Positions 61,767-64,000 of a stretch of DNA of 64,000 nucleotides are shown here, piece after piece. Position numbers and translations under genes: made by a program. This DNA is from Chloroflexota bacterium (GTDB taxonomy: Bacteria; Chloroflexota; Anaerolineae; Anaerolineales; Villigracilaceae), in assembly GCA_013388855.1 (NCBI GenBank), contig JACAEM010000018.1:62001-126000 (forward strand), read 5' to 3'. Every line of letters begins with the position of its first letter. The stretch's first letter is position 1. The notes beneath the pieces were generated by a model. That model was not told where the DNA came from. It was given only the letters and a program-made list of their open reading frames with translations, and made no database searches.

Positions 61767-63995
61767 TTACCCCGGTTTGGTGCGTTGCGCCTCCAGCACA
61801 TTTGGCAGGCTTTCAATACGTGTCAGAACGCGGCTGAGTTGGGCAAGGTCACGCACTTCTACAACAAGTTTCAAGTCGGCATGTGCCTGTTTGACGTTTA
61901 CAGCCACGTCGGCGATGTTTACCCCTTCATTCGTGAGCAGGTTTGAAATATCGCCCATCAAGCCCTGCCGGTCATACGCCTTGATCGTGACTGGCACGGC
62001 GAAAGTCCGTTCGGCTTTTCCCCAGCCCACCTGCAGAAATCGTTCCTTGTCTTTGCGGTGCAGGATGTTTGGACAATCCTGCCGATGGATGGTTGCACCG
62101 CGCCCGCGCGTGATGTAGCCAACGATTTGGTCGCCGGGCATGGGGTTGCAGCACTTTGCCATCGTGGAGAGCAAGCCCTTCAGTCCCACCACGGTCACAG
62201 CATCGGTGCTCGATTTTTGGTCGTGGGTCGGGGCGGTGATTTCAAGAATATCGGCAGCTTGCGGAGTTTCCGAAATGTCCTTGATGATCTTGTTGACCGA
62301 CAGGTCGCCGCACCCCAGCGCGATGAACATTTCATCCGGGACTTTGAAACCCAGTTCGCGCGCCATTTTTTCGTAGTTGGTTTCTGTGATGCCAAGCCGT
62401 TGTAATTCGCGTTCGAGCGCGGCGCGTCCCTGAGCAAGGTTCTGTTCGTCTTCCTGTTTCTTGAACCAGGCTTTGATCTTGGTGCGGGCGCGCTGTGTTT
62501 TGACCAATCCCAAGTTTGGATTCAACCAGTCCCGGCTGGGACCGCCCCGCTTCGCCGTCAGGATTTCGACCTGGTCGCCGGTCTTCAGTTCCTGATACAA
62601 CGGGACAAGTTTCCCGTTAATACGTGCGCCCCGGCAGCGGTGTCCAATGTCCGTGTGGACGTGATACGCAAAGTCGATGGGTGTGGAGCCGGCGGACAGG
62701 TCGATGATGTCGCCGCGCGGCGTGAAGACATACACGCGGTCCTGAAAGACATCTGTCTTCATCCCTTCGACAAATTCCTGCGCGTCGTTCACATCCGAGC
62801 GCCATTCCATCATCTTGCGGAGCCAGTTGATGCGTTGTTCGAAACTCTTATCCGAACTTTTTCCTCCCTCTTTGTACCGCCAATGAGAAGCGATCCCATA
62901 CTCCGCGTTTTGGTGCATTTCCTGTGTACGGATCTGCACCTCCAGCGGGCGTTTGTCGTCGTAGATCACGGCGGTGTGCAGGGACTGGTAGAAATTGTCC
63001 TTGGGGGCGGCAATGTAATCGTCGAACTCGCCGGGAATGGGTCGCCAGTGGGTGTGGATCACGCCCAGAGCGGCGTAACAGGATGGCACGTCGGGGACAA
63101 TGAGACGCACTGCCCGTACATCCCGGACAAGGTCGAACGGTTTTCCCTTCTGTGTCATCTTTTTGTAAATGGAATAAATGTGCTTGGGACGCCCGCTGAT
63201 TTCCGCTTTGATGTTATTGTTCGCAAGCAGCTTTTCCAGGGTGGCCTTGATGGTCTCAATCTGCTCTTCGCGGTCAGATCGCTTTTCCTGGATTTGTTCG
63301 GCAATTTCCTTGTATTTCTCCGGCTCAAGGTAACGGAAACCCAAATCTTCCAACTCCCACTTGATCTGCCAGATGCCCAACCGGTTTGCCAGTGGGGCAA
63401 AAATATCGAGAGTTTCCTTGGCAATCCGCTTTCGTTTGGATTCAGGCATATGTCCAAGCGTACGCATGTTATGCAGGCGGTCGGCCAGTTTGATGAGCAC
63501 CACGCGCACATCATCGCCCATCGCAAGGAAAGTTTTTCGTAAGGTTTCCGATTTGAGGTCCTGTTTACGCCCGAGGGTGGTGGATGGTTCCGGTTCAGGC
63601 GGTTCATTCCCTTCTTTCTGATCGGGCGACTGGATGTGCTGGGCTCGCGAGACGCGCGGCAGGTTAGTCAATTTTGTGACCCCATCCACGAGGACGGCAA
63701 TCGTATCTCCAAAATCCCTGCGAATGTCGTTGAGTGTGATGGAAGTATCCTCGACCGTGTCATGAAGCAACCCGGCCGCGACCACTTCAGGAGGGACCCG
63801 CAAATCCGCAAGAATGCTTGCAACGGTGAGACAATGATTGATGTATGGCTCGCCCGAATGACGTTTCTGTTCGCGATGCGCCTCTTCTGCCACGCGGTAC
63901 GCGCGCTGGATCAACTCGCGGTCGGCAAGTGTGTAATTATCGGGGAGTTGCTCCATTAGTTTTTCGAGCGGAATGGCAATAACCGAGTCTTTCAT
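61767..63995 (-). CDS. rel: RelA/SpoT-family (p)ppGpp synthetase/hydrolase
   Basis: The 742-residue product has an HD hydrolase domain (AGLLHDTVEDT near residue 77, KLADRLHNMRTL near 170), a synthetase domain (KPFDLVRDVRAVRLIV near 290 and YQSLHTAV), a TGS domain (FTPRGDIIDLSAGSTPIDFA near 425) and a C-terminal ACT domain. This is a long bifunctional Rel. Between VTKLTNLPRV and SETLRKTFLAMG lies a ~30-residue polar insert with EPPEPEPSTT, longer than in most homologues. The ATG is five bases from the window edge, so an upstream start is possible. Confidence 0.94.
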   Translation of the reverse strand: MKDSVIAIPLEKLMEQLPDNYTLADRELIQRAYRVAEEAHREQKRHSGEPYINHCLTVASILADLRVPPEVVAAGLLHDTVEDTSITLNDIRRDFGDTIAVLVDGVTKLTNLPRVSRAQHIQSPDQKEGNEPPEPEPSTTLGRKQDLKSETLRKTFLAMGDDVRVVLIKLADRLHNMRTLGHMPESKRKRIAKETLDIFAPLANRLGIWQIKWELEDLGFRYLEPEKYKEIAEQIQEKRSDREEQIETIKATLEKLLANNNIKAEISGRPKHIYSIYKKMTQKGKPFDLVRDVRAVRLIVPDVPSCYAALGVIHTHWRPIPGEFDDYIAAPKDNFYQSLHTAVIYDDKRPLEVQIRTQEMHQNAEYGIASHWRYKEGGKSSDKSFEQRINWLRKMMEWRSDVNDAQEFVEGMKTDVFQDRVYVFTPRGDIIDLSAGSTPIDFAYHVHTDIGHRCRGARINGKLVPLYQELKTGDQVEILTAKRGGPSRDWLNPNLGLVKTQRARTKIKAWFKKQEDEQNLAQGRAALERELQRLGITETNYEKMARELGFKVPDEMFIALGCGDLSVNKIIKDISETPQAADILEITAPTHDQKSSTDAVTVVGLKGLLSTMAKCCNPMPGDQIVGYITRGRGATIHRQDCPNILHRKDKERFLQVGWGKAERTFAVPVTIKAYDRQGLMGDISNLLTNEGVNIADVAVNVKQAHADLKLVVEVRDLAQLSRVLTRIESLPNVLEAQRTKPG

Positions 63996-64000
63996 GCCTG

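Overview
The window looks like a chromosome segment of a chloroflexote, most likely Anaerolineae. The grounds are lysine synthesis by the alpha-aminoadipate route with a LysX ligase, two giant MalT-type regulators (one ending in a SARP-like activator domain), a GxxExxY protein, a PurS-PurL fusion, and promoters placed so close to ATG codons that leaderless mRNAs are expected. The assignment is by gene content only; no rRNA lies in the window.

Layout. 0.3-5.1 kb (-): gltB, large subunit of glutamate synthase. 5.2-10.9 kb (+): a lysine operon (homocitrate synthase with a RAM-like tail, homoaconitase LysT/LysU, homoisocitrate dehydrogenase, LysX) behind a tandem operator, a strong promoter, a lysine-rich leader peptide and a terminator. 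10.9-27.2 kb (+): a purine cluster that covers every step from PRPP to IMP (purSL, Q, C, E, K, F, D, M, split purH, N, B) plus guaB. 27.2-31.8 kb (+): carAB, with a leader built like the lysine leader but rich in arginine. 31.9-36.9 kb (-): a MalT-like regulator and small membrane-protein genes, one frameshifted. 37.1-47.9 kb: a segment bounded by an 82-bp direct repeat that includes the 3' part of tRNA-Asp; it holds a SARP/MalT regulator, a peptide-type ABC transporter, a nitrilase-family amidase and a decayed CPBP protease gene. 48-55.2 kb: an L,D-transpeptidase (-), a roadblock/V4R/response-regulator signalling set with a dolichyl-phosphate-mannose-synthase-like glycosyltransferase (+), then rsmA, an LCP ligase and a DUF348-G5-3D lipoprotein (-). 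55.2-57.8 kb (-): an ABC-F ATPase behind a leader peptide and terminator, followed by two internally deleted resistance-type pseudogenes. 57.8-64 kb: a CDF transporter, a cupredoxin lipoprotein, an rRNA 2'-O-methyltransferase, a Cys/acidic small protein, VKOR, moeA and a RelA/SpoT homologue.

The most unusual signal is the load of short dispersed repeats in the pur/car region. They sit between genes and also inside reading frames without breaking them (purL, purQ, purK twice, purF, purM, purN, carA, carB, and outside it an ABC-F gene and both MalT-like genes). One family (core GCGGATTATTGAAACGGATA) is read in the same frame at three separate coding sites. A GxxExxY (PD-(D/E)XK fold) gene between purD and purM is flanked by inverted copies of this family and is fused in frame to purM through the downstream copy. 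This resembles a REP-type repeat with an associated nuclease; it is inference and needs genome-wide counts.

A second possible system is the pair of matching leaders. The lysine operon and carAB share a promoter (TTGACA-N16-TAGAAT), the same spacing to a leaderless MFR... peptide, and a downstream terminator. The two peptides are enriched in lysine and arginine respectively, as expected for ribosome-mediated attenuation by each pathway's product.
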